NCBI RefSeq assembly: GCF_014644455.1
Contig: NZ_BMKS01000002.1
Span: 186,001-250,000 of the forward strand
Reading direction: 5' to 3'
DNA: 64,000 nt
Source: Caldovatus sediminis
GTDB taxonomy: Bacteria > Pseudomonadota > Alphaproteobacteria > Acetobacterales > Acetobacteraceae
Below, one piece after another: positions 25,592 through 34,641 of the stretch. Both the position numbers and the translations under genes were made by a program. The first letter of the stretch is position 1. The number at the start of each line of letters is the position of its first letter. Below the pieces are notes generated by a model. That model saw nothing but the letters and a program-made list of their open reading frames with translations, ran no database searches and was not told where the DNA came from.

Positions 25592-27007
25592 CTACTCCCC
25601 CGCCAGCCGCGCCGCCATCAGCGGCGCGCCGAGGCGCATCATCCCGTGCACGTCCGCCGCCCGCTCCAGCCCCAGCACCGCGTCGGCGAGCTGCGCCGCG
25701 CGCTCCTTCCCCAGCACCGCGTCGCACAGCCCGTGGAACTTCGCCCGCAGCTCCGCCTCGGTGAGGAAATTGGCCGGCTCGCCCTTCGGCACCACCACCT
25801 TGCGGACGAACTCCTTCCCGCGCGCGCGCAGCGTCACCTTGCCGGACATGTTCGCCGGGAATTCCGCCTCGATCTCCGGGTCCTGCTCGCAGACCGTCAG
25901 CGCCATGATCCGGCGGATGTCGGCGTCCTGCAGCCAGGCGTAGCTGTCCCAGCCGAAATGCCCGCGGGCGAGGGCGCAGGCGACGACGAACGGCCCGCTG
26001 AACTGTCCGTCCACCACGTTCCGCGGATTGCGCTTGTAGTCGAGCGGCGCGCCGATCAGCAGCATCCCCTTGGCGGGCAGGCCGATGGTCACGGCCTCGA
26101 TCTCCTCGGCCTTCAGCCCGTGCTCGGCGCGCAGGGCGAGCGCCGCGTCCACGCTCGCATGCCCGTAGCGGCAGGAGGGGTAGGGCTTCACCGCCGTGTT
26201 CATCAGCTCCCACTCGGCGCCGAGCGCCTGCAGCGCGCGCTCCGGCACCGGGTTCGGCGCGTAGGCGCGCAGGAACCCGGCCTTGCCCTCCAGCGCCTCG
26301 GCCGCGCCGCGGAAGCCCTCGCGCGCCAGCGTCGCGGCGACGAGGCCGTTGGTCGCGCTCCAGCCCACCTGGAAGCGCTTGGTCCAGGCGCCGTTGGCGA
26401 GGAACTGCAGCGAGCCTGCCGCCTGCGACAGCGCGATGCCGAAGGCGTGCGCCACCCGCTCCGCGTCCAGCCCGAACACCCGCGCCGCCGCCGCGGCCGC
26501 GCCGAAGGCGCCGCAGGTCGCGGTCGGGTGGTAGCCGCGGTCGTAGTGGTCGCCCGCCGGCAGCGCGAGCGCGAGGCGGCAGGTCACCTCGTAGCCGGCG
26601 ACGATCGCGGCGAGCACCGTCCGCCCGTCCGCCCCCGCCATCTCCGCCGCGGCGAGCGCCGCCGGGATCACCGGCGCGCCGGGATGCAGGCTGCCCGCGG
26701 CGTGGGTGTCGTCGAAGTCGAGGCTGTGCGCCAGCGCGCCGTTCAGCAGCGCCGCCCCCGCCGGCGTATAGCGCGCCGAATCGCCGAACACCGCCGACGA
26801 TCCCGCGCCGAAGCCGAGCGCGCGCGCCGCGGCCAGCAGCGGCGGCGTGCTCTCCGCGTCGTGGCGCCCGCGCACGATGTTCCCGACCAGGTCGAGCAGC
26901 AGGAAGCGCGTGCGCTCGCGCAGCCCGGCCGGCAGCCGGTCGCACTGCAGGCCGGCGACGAAGGCGGCGAGCTCTTGGGTGACGGGGGTGGCGGCCATGG
27001 CGGACAT
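25592..27007 (-). CDS. MmgE/PrpD family protein
   Basis: The 471-aa protein belongs to the MmgE/PrpD family, which includes 2-methylcitrate dehydratase, cis-aconitate decarboxylase and related lyases. The N-terminal helical domain carries LLDLVGNIVRGRHDA, ALAHSLDFDDTH and HPGAPVIPAALAAAE; GYHPTATCGAFGAAAAAARVFGL and QFLANGAWTKRFQVGWSA are conserved active-site segments; the smaller alpha/beta lid is C-terminal. No prpB, prpC or aconitase gene is near, so methylcitrate metabolism is not supported by context. The start is ATG 27007; a second Met is three codons later. Confidence 0.9.
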   Translation of the reverse strand: MSAMAATPVTQELAAFVAGLQCDRLPAGLRERTRFLLLDLVGNIVRGRHDAESTPPLLAAARALGFGAGSSAVFGDSARYTPAGAALLNGALAHSLDFDDTHAAGSLHPGAPVIPAALAAAEMAGADGRTVLAAIVAGYEVTCRLALALPAGDHYDRGYHPTATCGAFGAAAAAARVFGLDAERVAHAFGIALSQAAGSLQFLANGAWTKRFQVGWSATNGLVAATLAREGFRGAAEALEGKAGFLRAYAPNPVPERALQALGAEWELMNTAVKPYPSCRYGHASVDAALALRAEHGLKAEEIEAVTIGLPAKGMLLIGAPLDYKRNPRNVVDGQFSGPFVVACALARGHFGWDSYAWLQDADIRRIMALTVCEQDPEIEAEFPANMSGKVTLRARGKEFVRKVVVPKGEPANFLTEAELRAKFHGLCDAVLGKERAAQLADAVLGLERAADVHGMMRLGAPLMAARLAGE

Positions 27008-27194
27008 TCCTCCGGGAGCGTGGCCCGAAGATTACCACCCGGTCGCCGGGGCGGAAGCCGGGCGCGGCGGAACGCGGCGCCCCGGGCCCGGCCGGTCGGC
27101 CCGCCGGCGCCTCTCTCCCGCCCGGCCGCCGCGCGGGCGGAACGACCTCCACTTCGCGTTGCGGTTGCCGAGGCCTCGTGGCACCTGTTGCGTC

Positions 27195-28241
27195 ATGCCG
27201 ACTCGGCGATTCCTCGTCCTTGCCGGCGTCAGCGGCCTCGCTTCGGGCTGCGGCGCCGCAGCCAGCCCCGTCGCCAACCCGGCGCCCGCCGCGCCCGCGC
27301 CGGCGGCGCCGTCCCTCGCGCCCGAACCCGTCTCCGCGGAGAGCTTCGACCGCTTCCTCGCCGGCGTGCGGGCGGAGGCGCGCCGCGCCGGCATCTCGCA
27401 GGCGACGCTCGATCGTGCCCTCGCCGGGCTCCGCCCCAATCCCCGCGTGATCGAGCTGGACCGGCGCCAGGTGGACGCCGTGCTGAGCTGGGAGGAGTAC
27501 CGCGACCGCATCATGCTCACCCCGGCGCGCGTCCAGAACGGCCGCCGGCACTACGCGGAGAACGCCGCCCTGCTGCGCCGCATCGGCGCGCGCTACGAGG
27601 TGGATCCCCCGGTCATCGTCGCGATCTGGGGCATCGAGACCAACTACGGCGCCAACACCGGCGGCTTCGGGGTGATCGAGTCGCTCGCCACCCTCGCCTG
27701 GGAGGGCCGCCGCGCCAGCTATTTCCGCACCGAACTGCTCGCCGCGCTCCGCATCCTCGACGAGGGGCACATCGCGCCGGCGCGCATGCGGGGCTCCTGG
27801 GCCGGGGCGATGGGCCAGCCGCAGTTCATGCCTTCGAACTTCGAGCGCCTGGCGGTGGACTTCGACGGCGACGGGCGGCGCGACATCTGGGACAGCCGGG
27901 CCGATGCCCTTGCCTCCATCGCCCACTATTTCCGCCGCCACGGCTGGCGCGAGGGCGAGCCCTGGGGCCACGAGGTCGTCCCGCCGCCCGGCTTCGCGCC
28001 GGAGCGGGCCGACACCGAGAGCCGCCGCCCGCTGCGCGACTTCGCCCGCCTCGGCTTCCGCCGCGCCGACGGCGCGCCGCTGGCGCCCGCCGAACTCGAG
28101 GCCGCGGTCGTCCTGCCCAACCGCGGCAACGGCCAGGTCTTCCTCGGCCACCACAACCTGCGCGTCATCCGCCGCTACAATCCGCCGGTGAACTACGGCC
28201 TCGCGGTCGGTCTCCTCGCGGACCGCATCGCCCGGGCATGA
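27195..28241 (+). CDS. Membrane-bound lytic murein transglycosylase, MltB type
   Basis: The 348-aa lipoprotein cleaves glycan strands of peptidoglycan with formation of 1,6-anhydro ends. It has a lipoprotein signal ending in C19 (GLASGC), an Ala/Pro linker, then the SLT/MltB domain: WGIETNYGANTGGFGV with catalytic E148, WAGAMGQPQFMPSNF, a DFDGDGRRDIW EF-hand-like loop and PNRGNGQVFLGHHN. ATG 27195 begins the lipoprotein signal; the frame is open upstream but antisense to MmgE/PrpD. Its stop overlaps the RlpA-type gene (ATGA). It heads the envelope/replication operon. Confidence 0.93.
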   Translation: MPTRRFLVLAGVSGLASGCGAAASPVANPAPAAPAPAAPSLAPEPVSAESFDRFLAGVRAEARRAGISQATLDRALAGLRPNPRVIELDRRQVDAVLSWEEYRDRIMLTPARVQNGRRHYAENAALLRRIGARYEVDPPVIVAIWGIETNYGANTGGFGVIESLATLAWEGRRASYFRTELLAALRILDEGHIAPARMRGSWAGAMGQPQFMPSNFERLAVDFDGDGRRDIWDSRADALASIAHYFRRHGWREGEPWGHEVVPPPGFAPERADTESRRPLRDFARLGFRRADGAPLAPAELEAAVVLPNRGNGQVFLGHHNLRVIRRYNPPVNYGLAVGLLADRIARA

Positions 28242-29218
28242 CGTCGGCCGGAGCGCCGCGGGCGGACCGCGCCGCGCGGCGGGCGCGGCGGAGCGCGGCG
28301 GTGGTCGCGCTGCTGCTCTTCGCCGCGACGGGCTGCGCGGCGCCCGCGCCGGCGCCCCGCTACGTGGTGGGCCCGCCCTACCCGCTCGGCGGCGAGTGGC
28401 ACTATCCGCGCGAGGACTTCGCCCTGGTCGAGACCGGCCTCGCCGTCGTCGCGCCCGACGCGCGCCCCGGGCGCGTCACCGCGAATGGCGAGCGGCACGA
28501 TCCCGGCCGCCCCTCGGCCGCCCACCGCACGCTCCAGCTCCCGGCCGCGCTGCGCGTGACCAATCTCGAGAACGGGCGCGCCCTGCTGCTGCGCGTGAAC
28601 GACCGCGGCCCGGCGCATATCGGGCGTGTGGTCGAGCTGTCGCGCCGCGCCGCCGAGCTGCTCGGCATCCCGCCCGGCGGGACGGCGCGGGTGCGCATCG
28701 CCGTGGCGCCCGAGGAGAGCCGCGCGCTCGCCGCCTCGCTGCGCGCCTCGGGCGGCGCCGACCCGGCCGACCCGGCGGCCTCGCCGGCGCCGATCCTCGT
28801 GGCCGCCGCCCCCCGCGCCGCCGTCGCCGCGGAGGCGCTGCCGCCCCCGCCCGGTGCGCGCGCCGCCGCGACCGATGCGGCACGCCCGGCCGCCATGCCC
28901 GCGCAGGCGGCCGCGCCGTCTCGCTCCGCGCCGCCCCCGCCCGCCTTTCCGGAGCGGGTGGAACAGGAGGCGCCGGCTCCCGGCCATCTCCTCGTTGAGA
29001 CCGGAACCTTCTCCCGCCGCGACTCCGCCGCGCAGCAGGCGCTTCGCCTCGCCGCGCTCGGCGCCCGGCTCGAACCCGTCGGCGGTGGCCGCCAGCGGCA
29101 GTTCCGGGTCCGCATCGGCCCGCTCGCGACCGTCGCGGAGGCCGATCGAGTTCTTGAGCGGGTGCGCGCCTCTGGCGTATCCGGGGCACGCATCCTGGTG
29201 GACGACGCCGTCCGGTAG
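28238..29218 (+). CDS. rlpA: RlpA-like septal lipoprotein with SPOR domain
   Basis: The 326-aa lipoprotein has a signal ending in C33 (AATGC), a double-psi beta-barrel domain (about 70-150, TANGERHDPGRPSAAHRTL then RVTNLENGRALLLRVNDRG), a Pro/Ala linker and a C-terminal SPOR domain (about 247-326) that binds denuded peptidoglycan at division sites. RlpA proteins are lytic transglycosylases in some species. The classical ASWYG segment before the barrel is replaced by GLAVVAP, so activity is not certain. Translation is coupled to the MltB-type gene by an ATGA overlap, and dacC follows 69 bp later. Confidence 0.88.
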   Translation: MTSAGAPRADRAARRARRSAAVVALLLFAATGCAAPAPAPRYVVGPPYPLGGEWHYPREDFALVETGLAVVAPDARPGRVTANGERHDPGRPSAAHRTLQLPAALRVTNLENGRALLLRVNDRGPAHIGRVVELSRRAAELLGIPPGGTARVRIAVAPEESRALAASLRASGGADPADPAASPAPILVAAAPRAAVAAEALPPPPGARAAATDAARPAAMPAQAAAPSRSAPPPPAFPERVEQEAPAPGHLLVETGTFSRRDSAAQQALRLAALGARLEPVGGGRQRQFRVRIGPLATVAEADRVLERVRASGVSGARILVDDAVR

Positions 29219-29287
29219 GCGGGAACGCGGGGGGACCGCGCCGCCGCCGGGCTCGGCCGGCGTCCTGGAGATGAGGGGGACTCCGCC

Positions 29288-30514
29288 ATGTTTGCCCGCC
29301 GCTTGCTGCTCGGCGGCGGTGCCGCGGCGCTCGCCGCGGCCGCCGCCGCGCTCCCGCCCGCCGATGCCGTCGCGCAGGCGCAGCGTCGCCAGGGCGGCCG
29401 CGGCGGGGCGGCGCCCGGGCCGCAGCCCACGCCGGCGGCGACCCCGCTCGGCGGCATCGACGTGCTGGCGCGCCAGGCGATCCTCGTGGACTTCGACACC
29501 GGTGCCGTGCTGCTCGAGAAGAACGCCGACGAGCCGATGCCGCCGAGCTCGATGTCGAAGCTGATGACCATGTACGTGGTCTTCGACCTGCTGAAGCAGG
29601 GCCGCCTGCGTCTCGACCAGGAGCTGCCGGTCAGCGAGCGCGCCTGGCGCATGGGCGGCTCGAAGATGTTCGTCGAGGTCGGCAGCCAGGTGAAGGTCGA
29701 GGATCTGGTGCGCGGCGTCGTCGTGCAGTCCGGCAACGACGCCTGCGTCGTCTTCGCCGAGGCGATCAGCGGCTCGGAGGAGCAGTTCGCGGCGCTGCTC
29801 AACGAATACGGCCGCCGCATGGGCCTGCGGGGCAGCACCTTCCGCAATGCCAGCGGCTGGCCGGACCCGGAGCACCGGATGACGGCGCGCGACCTCACCA
29901 TGGTGGCGCGCCGCATCATCACCGACTTCCCCGAATACTTCCACTACTACAACGAGCGCAGCTTCACCTACAACGGCATCAGCCAGCAGAACCGCAACCC
30001 GCTGCTCGCCCGCGTCGCCGGCGCCGACGGCCTCAAGACCGGCCACACCGAGGAGGCGGGCTACGGCCTCACCGGCACGGCGAGGCGCGGCGGGCGCCGG
30101 CTGATCCTCGTCGTCAACGGCCTGCCCTCCATGCGCGCCCGCACCGAGGAGACCGAGCGGCTGATGGAATGGGGGTTCCGCGAGTTCGAGAACGTCGTGC
30201 TGTTCCGCGCCTCCGACACGGTGGAGGAGGTGCCGGTCTGGCTCGGCGAGCGCCGGACCGTGCCGCTCGTCGGCGGCCGCGACATGGTGCTGACCCTGCC
30301 GCGCCAGTGGCGGCGCAGCCTGCAGGTGCGGGTGAGCTACGCCGCGCCGGTGCCGGCGCCGGTGGCGCGAGGGCAGGAGCTCGGCCGCATGGAGGTCTCG
30401 GGCCAGGGCGTGCCGCCGATGGCGCTGCCGCTGTTCGCCGGGGCGGACGTGCCGCGCCTCGGCATCGTCCCGCGCATTCCGGCGGTGATCGGGCGCTGGA
30501 TGTTCGGGGCATGA
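29288..30514 (+). CDS. dacC: D-alanyl-D-alanine carboxypeptidase (PBP5/DacC type)
   Basis: The 408-aa low-molecular-weight penicillin-binding protein trims the terminal D-Ala of peptidoglycan stem peptides. It has a signal peptide (about 1-30), the S11 catalytic motifs SMSK (S88, K91), SGN in VVQSGNDACVVF and KTG in DGLKTGHTEEAG, and the C-terminal PBP5 beta domain (about 300-385, with WLGERRTVPLVGGRDM). ATG 29288 starts the signal peptide. It sits in the conserved alphaproteobacterial order rlpA-dacC-tmk-holB. Confidence 0.95.
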   Translation: MFARRLLLGGGAAALAAAAAALPPADAVAQAQRRQGGRGGAAPGPQPTPAATPLGGIDVLARQAILVDFDTGAVLLEKNADEPMPPSSMSKLMTMYVVFDLLKQGRLRLDQELPVSERAWRMGGSKMFVEVGSQVKVEDLVRGVVVQSGNDACVVFAEAISGSEEQFAALLNEYGRRMGLRGSTFRNASGWPDPEHRMTARDLTMVARRIITDFPEYFHYYNERSFTYNGISQQNRNPLLARVAGADGLKTGHTEEAGYGLTGTARRGGRRLILVVNGLPSMRARTEETERLMEWGFREFENVVLFRASDTVEEVPVWLGERRTVPLVGGRDMVLTLPRQWRRSLQVRVSYAAPVPAPVARGQELGRMEVSGQGVPPMALPLFAGADVPRLGIVPRIPAVIGRWMFGA

Positions 30515-30572
30515 GCCGCCGCGCGGCCCGGCCGCGTGGCGGCGGGGCCGCGCCGGCGGTAGTTTCGCGCCG

Positions 30573-31238
30573 GTGAGCGAATCCGCACCCGAACTCCGCA
30601 CGCCGCGCGCGCGCTTCGTCACCCTCGAGGGCGGCGAGGGCGCCGGCAAGTCCACCCAGGCCCGCCGCCTCGCCGCCGCGCTCGCCGCCGCCGGCCTCCC
30701 GGTGCTGCGCACGCGCGAGCCCGGCGGCGCGCCCGGCGCCGAGGCGATCCGCGCCCTGCTCCTCCACGGCGGCACGGCCTGGGACCCGGTCGCCGAGGCC
30801 ATGCTGCACTTCGCCGCCCGCCGCGAGCACCTGGTGCGCACCATCCGCCCCGCGCTCGCCGCCGGCATGTGGGTCGTGTGCGACCGCTTCGCCGATTCCA
30901 CCCTCGCCTACCAGGGCTTCGGCCAGGGCCTCCCGCGCGCCGTGTTCGACGCGCTGGCGGCGCTGACGCTCGATGGCCTCGCCCCCGATCTCACCCTGAT
31001 CCTCGACCTGCCGCCCGAGGCCGGCATGGCCCGCGCCTCCGGCCGCGGCGAGGCGCCGACCCGCTACGAGCGCCTCGGCCCCGAATTCCACGCCCGCATC
31101 CGCGCCGGCTTCCGCGCGATCGCCGAGGCCGAGCCGGCCCGCTGCGTCCTGGTGGACGCCGCCCGCCCGGCGGAGGCGGTCGCCGCCGACCTCCGCGCCC
31201 TGGTCCGCGCCCGCCTCGGCGCCCCGCTGCCGCCATGA
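30573..31238 (+). CDS. tmk: Thymidylate kinase
   Basis: The 221-aa enzyme phosphorylates dTMP to dTDP for DNA synthesis. The P-loop GGEGAGKST lies at residues 20-28; DRFADSTLAYQGFGQGL holds the DR motif and dTMP-binding residues, and SGRGEAPTRYE is the lid. The GTG start at 30573 fits the family N-terminus. Its stop overlaps the ATG of holB (ATGA), the usual tmk-holB pairing. Confidence 0.96.
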   Translation: MSESAPELRTPRARFVTLEGGEGAGKSTQARRLAAALAAAGLPVLRTREPGGAPGAEAIRALLLHGGTAWDPVAEAMLHFAARREHLVRTIRPALAAGMWVVCDRFADSTLAYQGFGQGLPRAVFDALAALTLDGLAPDLTLILDLPPEAGMARASGRGEAPTRYERLGPEFHARIRAGFRAIAEAEPARCVLVDAARPAEAVAADLRALVRARLGAPLPP

Positions 31239-32272
31239 GCGACCTGCCGCCCGAGCCGCGCGCCAATCCCGACCTCGCCGGCCACGACCACGCCGCGCGC
31301 GCGCTGGAGCAGGCGGCGCGCTCCGGCCGCCTGCACCACGCCTGGCTGCTCGCCGGGCCGCCGGGGGTGGGGAAGGCGACGCTCGCCTACCGCTTCGCCC
31401 GCTGGCTGCTCGCCGGCCCGCCGCCCGGCGAGGGCGCCGCCCCGCTCGCCCTCGACCCGCGCCATCCCGTGTTCCGCCGCGTCGCCGCCGGCGCCCATGC
31501 CGACCTGCTCGCCATCGAGCCCGGCACCCTCCAGGGCAGCCGCAAGCGCGCCGATGTGATCAACGTGGACGCGGCGCGGCTGATCCCCGCCTTCATGGCG
31601 CTCACCGCCGCCGAGGGCGGCTGGCGCGTGGTGGTGATCGACGGCGCCGAGACCATGGCCGCCCCCGCCGCCAACGCCCTGCTCAAGATCCTGGAGGAGC
31701 CGCCGCCGCGCGCCGTCCTGCTGGTCCTCACCGCCGCGCCCGGCCGCCTGCTGCCCACCATCCGCAGCCGCTGCCGCCGGCTTGACCTGTTCCCGCTGGC
31801 GGACGCCGAGCTGCTGCCGCTGCTCGCGCGCTGGCTGCCGGACATGGCCCCCGGCGAGCGGCAGGCGCTCGCCTGCCTCGCCGGCGGCTCCCCCGGCCGC
31901 GCCCTGGCCCTCGCCGAGGAGGGCGGGCTCGCGCTCCAGGCCCTGGTGGAGGAGGTGCTCGCCGGCCTCGCCCGGCGCCCCGACCCGCGCCAGGCCCACG
32001 CGGTCGCCGACCGCCTCGCCGCGGGCGGCGACGCCGCCGCCTTCCTCACCTTCTTCGCCCTGCTCCGCCAGGCGATCGCCGCCGCGATCCGCCTCGCCGC
32101 GCGCGACGCCGCCGCGGCGCCCGCCTGGGTCGCCCGCCGTCCGCTTGCCGAGTGGTCGGCGCTGTGGGATAGGCTCGGCCGCCTTGCGGCGGAGACGGAC
32201 GCGCTCAACCTCGACCGCAGGCAGGCGGTCCTGACCGGGCTGGGCTGGCTTTCCGCGCCCGGCCGCGACTGA
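31235..32272 (+). CDS. holB: DNA polymerase III delta-prime subunit HolB
   Basis: The 345-aa clamp-loader subunit has an AAA+ fold with LHHAWLLAGPPGVGKATLAY (Walker A at 41-48), the VVIDGAETMAAPAANALLKILEEPPP sensor region split over Walker B, and IRSRCRRLDLFPL. As in many alphaproteobacteria the zinc-finger cysteines are lacking. ATG 31235 overlaps the tmk stop, and metG follows 32 bp after the stop. Confidence 0.95.
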   Translation: MSDLPPEPRANPDLAGHDHAARALEQAARSGRLHHAWLLAGPPGVGKATLAYRFARWLLAGPPPGEGAAPLALDPRHPVFRRVAAGAHADLLAIEPGTLQGSRKRADVINVDAARLIPAFMALTAAEGGWRVVVIDGAETMAAPAANALLKILEEPPPRAVLLVLTAAPGRLLPTIRSRCRRLDLFPLADAELLPLLARWLPDMAPGERQALACLAGGSPGRALALAEEGGLALQALVEEVLAGLARRPDPRQAHAVADRLAAGGDAAAFLTFFALLRQAIAAAIRLAARDAAAAPAWVARRPLAEWSALWDRLGRLAAETDALNLDRRQAVLTGLGWLSAPGRD

Positions 32273-32304
32273 GGGCGACCGCAAGCGAACGAAGGGCGAG
32301 ACCG

Positions 32305-33849
32305 ATGGCCGAGGGCGAGGCCCGGCGCATCTACCTGACGACGCCGATCTATTACGTGAACGACCGGCCGCACATCGGCCACGCCTACACGAGCCTCGCC
32401 ACCGACGTGCTGGCGCGCTGGCACCGGCTCGACGGGCACGAGGTGTTCTTCCTCACCGGCACCGACGAGCACGGGCAGAAGGTCGAGAAGGCGGCGCGGG
32501 ACGCGGGGATGGACCCGCAGGCCTTCACCGACCAGGTGAGCGAGCACTTCCGCGAGCTCGCCCGGCGGATGAACTTCTCCAACGACGACTTCATCCGCAC
32601 CACGGAGGAGCGCCACAGGCGCGCCTGCACGGCGCTGTGGGAGGAGCTGGCGCGCCGCGGCGAGATCTACCTCGGCCACTACGAGGGCTGGTACGCGGTG
32701 CGCGACGAGGCCTTCTACGGCCCGGACGAGATCACCGAGCGCGACGGGCAGCGCTTCGCCCCCTCCGGCGCGCCGGTGGAGTGGGTGCGGGAGCCCTCCT
32801 ACTTCTTCCGCCTCTCCGCCTGGCGCGAGCGGCTGCTGCAGTTCTACGAGGACAACCCCGACTTCATCCTGCCGCCCGGCCGCCGCAACGAGGTGATCAG
32901 CTTCGTCAGGGCGGGGCTGCAGGACCTCTCGATCAGCCGCACCAGCTTCCGCTGGGGCGTGCCGGTGCCGGGCGACCCGGCGCACGTGATGTACGTCTGG
33001 CTCGACGCGCTGACCAACTACATCACCGCCGTCGGCTACCCGGACACGGGCGCGCCGCGCTGGCGCTTCTGGCCGGCGGACGTGCATTTCGTCGGCAAGG
33101 ACATCCTGCGCTTCCACGCCATCTACTGGCCGGCCTTCCTGATGGCGGCGGGCATCGCCCCGCCGCGGCGCGTCTTCGCCCACGGCTGGTGGACCAACGA
33201 GGGGCAGAAGATCTCGAAGTCGCTCGGCAACGTCATCGATCCGCTGGCGCTGATCGGGACCTACGGCCTCGACCCGGTGCGCTACTTCCTGCTGCGCGAG
33301 GTGCCGTTCGGGCAGGACGGCGACTTCTCCCGCCGCGCCCTGATCGCGCGCCTGAACAACGAGCTGGCGAACGACCTCGGCAACCTCGCCCAGCGCACGC
33401 TGAGCCTGATCCAGCGCAATTGCGACGCCCGCCTGCCGCAACGCGCGCCGCCGACGGAGTCCGACCGCGAGCTGCTCGATGCCGCCGCCGCGCTGCCCGG
33501 CCGGCTGCGTGCCCTGTTCGACCGCCAGGCCTTCCACGAGGCGCTGGAGCAGGTCTGGAGTGTGGTGCGCCTCGGCAACGCCTGGATAGACCGCGAGAAG
33601 CCCTGGGCGCTGCGCAGGACCGACCCCGCGCGGATGGCCGCCGTGCTGCGCAGCCTGCACGACGCCATGCGCGTGATCGCCACCGTGTTGCAGCCCTTCA
33701 TGCCCGACACCATGTCGCGGATGCTCGACCAGCTCGGCGTCCCGCCGGGGGAGCGGACCCTCGCCGCGCTCCGCACGCCGCTCCCCGGCGGCATCGCCCT
33801 GCCGCCGCCGACGCCGCTGTTCCAGAAGATCCAGGACGCGCCCCTCTAG
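32305..33849 (+). CDS. metG: Methionyl-tRNA synthetase
   Basis: The 514-aa class I synthetase charges tRNA-Met. It shows TTPIYYVNDRPHIGHAYT with HIGH at 23-26, the KMSKS loop as QKISKSLGN, WWTNEGQ before it, and the anticodon-binding helical domain at the C-terminus. It is the short bacterial type without the zinc knuckle pair or C-terminal EMAP/tRNA-binding domain. The start is ATG 32305. Eight bases separate it from tatD. Confidence 0.97.
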   Translation: MAEGEARRIYLTTPIYYVNDRPHIGHAYTSLATDVLARWHRLDGHEVFFLTGTDEHGQKVEKAARDAGMDPQAFTDQVSEHFRELARRMNFSNDDFIRTTEERHRRACTALWEELARRGEIYLGHYEGWYAVRDEAFYGPDEITERDGQRFAPSGAPVEWVREPSYFFRLSAWRERLLQFYEDNPDFILPPGRRNEVISFVRAGLQDLSISRTSFRWGVPVPGDPAHVMYVWLDALTNYITAVGYPDTGAPRWRFWPADVHFVGKDILRFHAIYWPAFLMAAGIAPPRRVFAHGWWTNEGQKISKSLGNVIDPLALIGTYGLDPVRYFLLREVPFGQDGDFSRRALIARLNNELANDLGNLAQRTLSLIQRNCDARLPQRAPPTESDRELLDAAAALPGRLRALFDRQAFHEALEQVWSVVRLGNAWIDREKPWALRRTDPARMAAVLRSLHDAMRVIATVLQPFMPDTMSRMLDQLGVPPGERTLAALRTPLPGGIALPPPTPLFQKIQDAPL

Positions 33850-33857
33850 GCCATCGC

Positions 33858-34634
33858 ATGCTGATCGACAGCCATTGCCACCTCGACTACTACGCCGAGG
33901 CGGAGATCGAGGACGTCATCGCCCGCGCCCGCGAGGCCGGCGTGGCCGGGATGGTCACCATCGGCACCCGCATCCCCCAGGCCGCGAAGGTCAAGGCGCT
34001 CGCCGAGCGCTTCCCCTGCGTCTGGGGCACGGTCGGCATCCATCCGCACAACGCGGCCGAGCACGAGCCCCTGCCGACGCCGGAGGAGATCGCCGCCCTC
34101 GCCGACCACCCGCGCATCGTCGGCATCGGCGAGAGCGGGCTCGACTACTTCTACGACAAGTCCCCGCGCCCGGTGCAGCAGGAGAGCTTCCGCCGCCACA
34201 TCCGCGCCGCGCGCCTCGCCGGCCTGCCGCTCGCCATCCACGCCCGCGACGCCGACGCCGACATCCTCCGCATCCTGCGCGAGGAGCGCGAGGAGGGCGG
34301 CGCCTTCGACTTCCTCCTCCACTGCTTCAGCTCGACGCGCCGACTCGCCGAGGAGGCGGTGGCGATGGGCGCCTATGTCTCCTTCTCCGGCATCCTCACC
34401 TTCCCGAAGAGCGAGGAGATCCGCGCCATCGCCCGCGACCTTCCCGCCGAGCGCCTGCTGGTCGAGACCGACGCGCCCTACCTCGCCCCCGTGCCGCTGC
34501 GCGGCAAGCGCTGCGAGCCCGCGCATGTCGTCCACACCGCCCGGGTGCTGGCCACGGTGCGGGGCATGGAGAGCGCCGCGCTCGCCGAGCTGACGACGCG
34601 CAACTTCCGGCGCCTGTTCAGGAAGGCGGTGTGA
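33858..34634 (+). CDS. tatD: TatD-family metal-dependent hydrolase
   Basis: The 258-aa TIM-barrel enzyme belongs to the TatD deoxyribonuclease family. Metal ligands are visible in DSHCHLD (N-terminus), GESGLDYFYD, LAIHARDAD, LLHCFSST and VETDAPYLAP. Family members act as 3'-5' exonucleases or D-amino-acyl hydrolases; which applies here is not shown. It is transcribed with metG and the MBL-fold gene downstream, an order widely kept in alphaproteobacteria. Confidence 0.94.
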   Translation: MLIDSHCHLDYYAEAEIEDVIARAREAGVAGMVTIGTRIPQAAKVKALAERFPCVWGTVGIHPHNAAEHEPLPTPEEIAALADHPRIVGIGESGLDYFYDKSPRPVQQESFRRHIRAARLAGLPLAIHARDADADILRILREEREEGGAFDFLLHCFSSTRRLAEEAVAMGAYVSFSGILTFPKSEEIRAIARDLPAERLLVETDAPYLAPVPLRGKRCEPAHVVHTARVLATVRGMESAALAELTTRNFRRLFRKAV

Positions 34635-34641
34635 GGCGGCC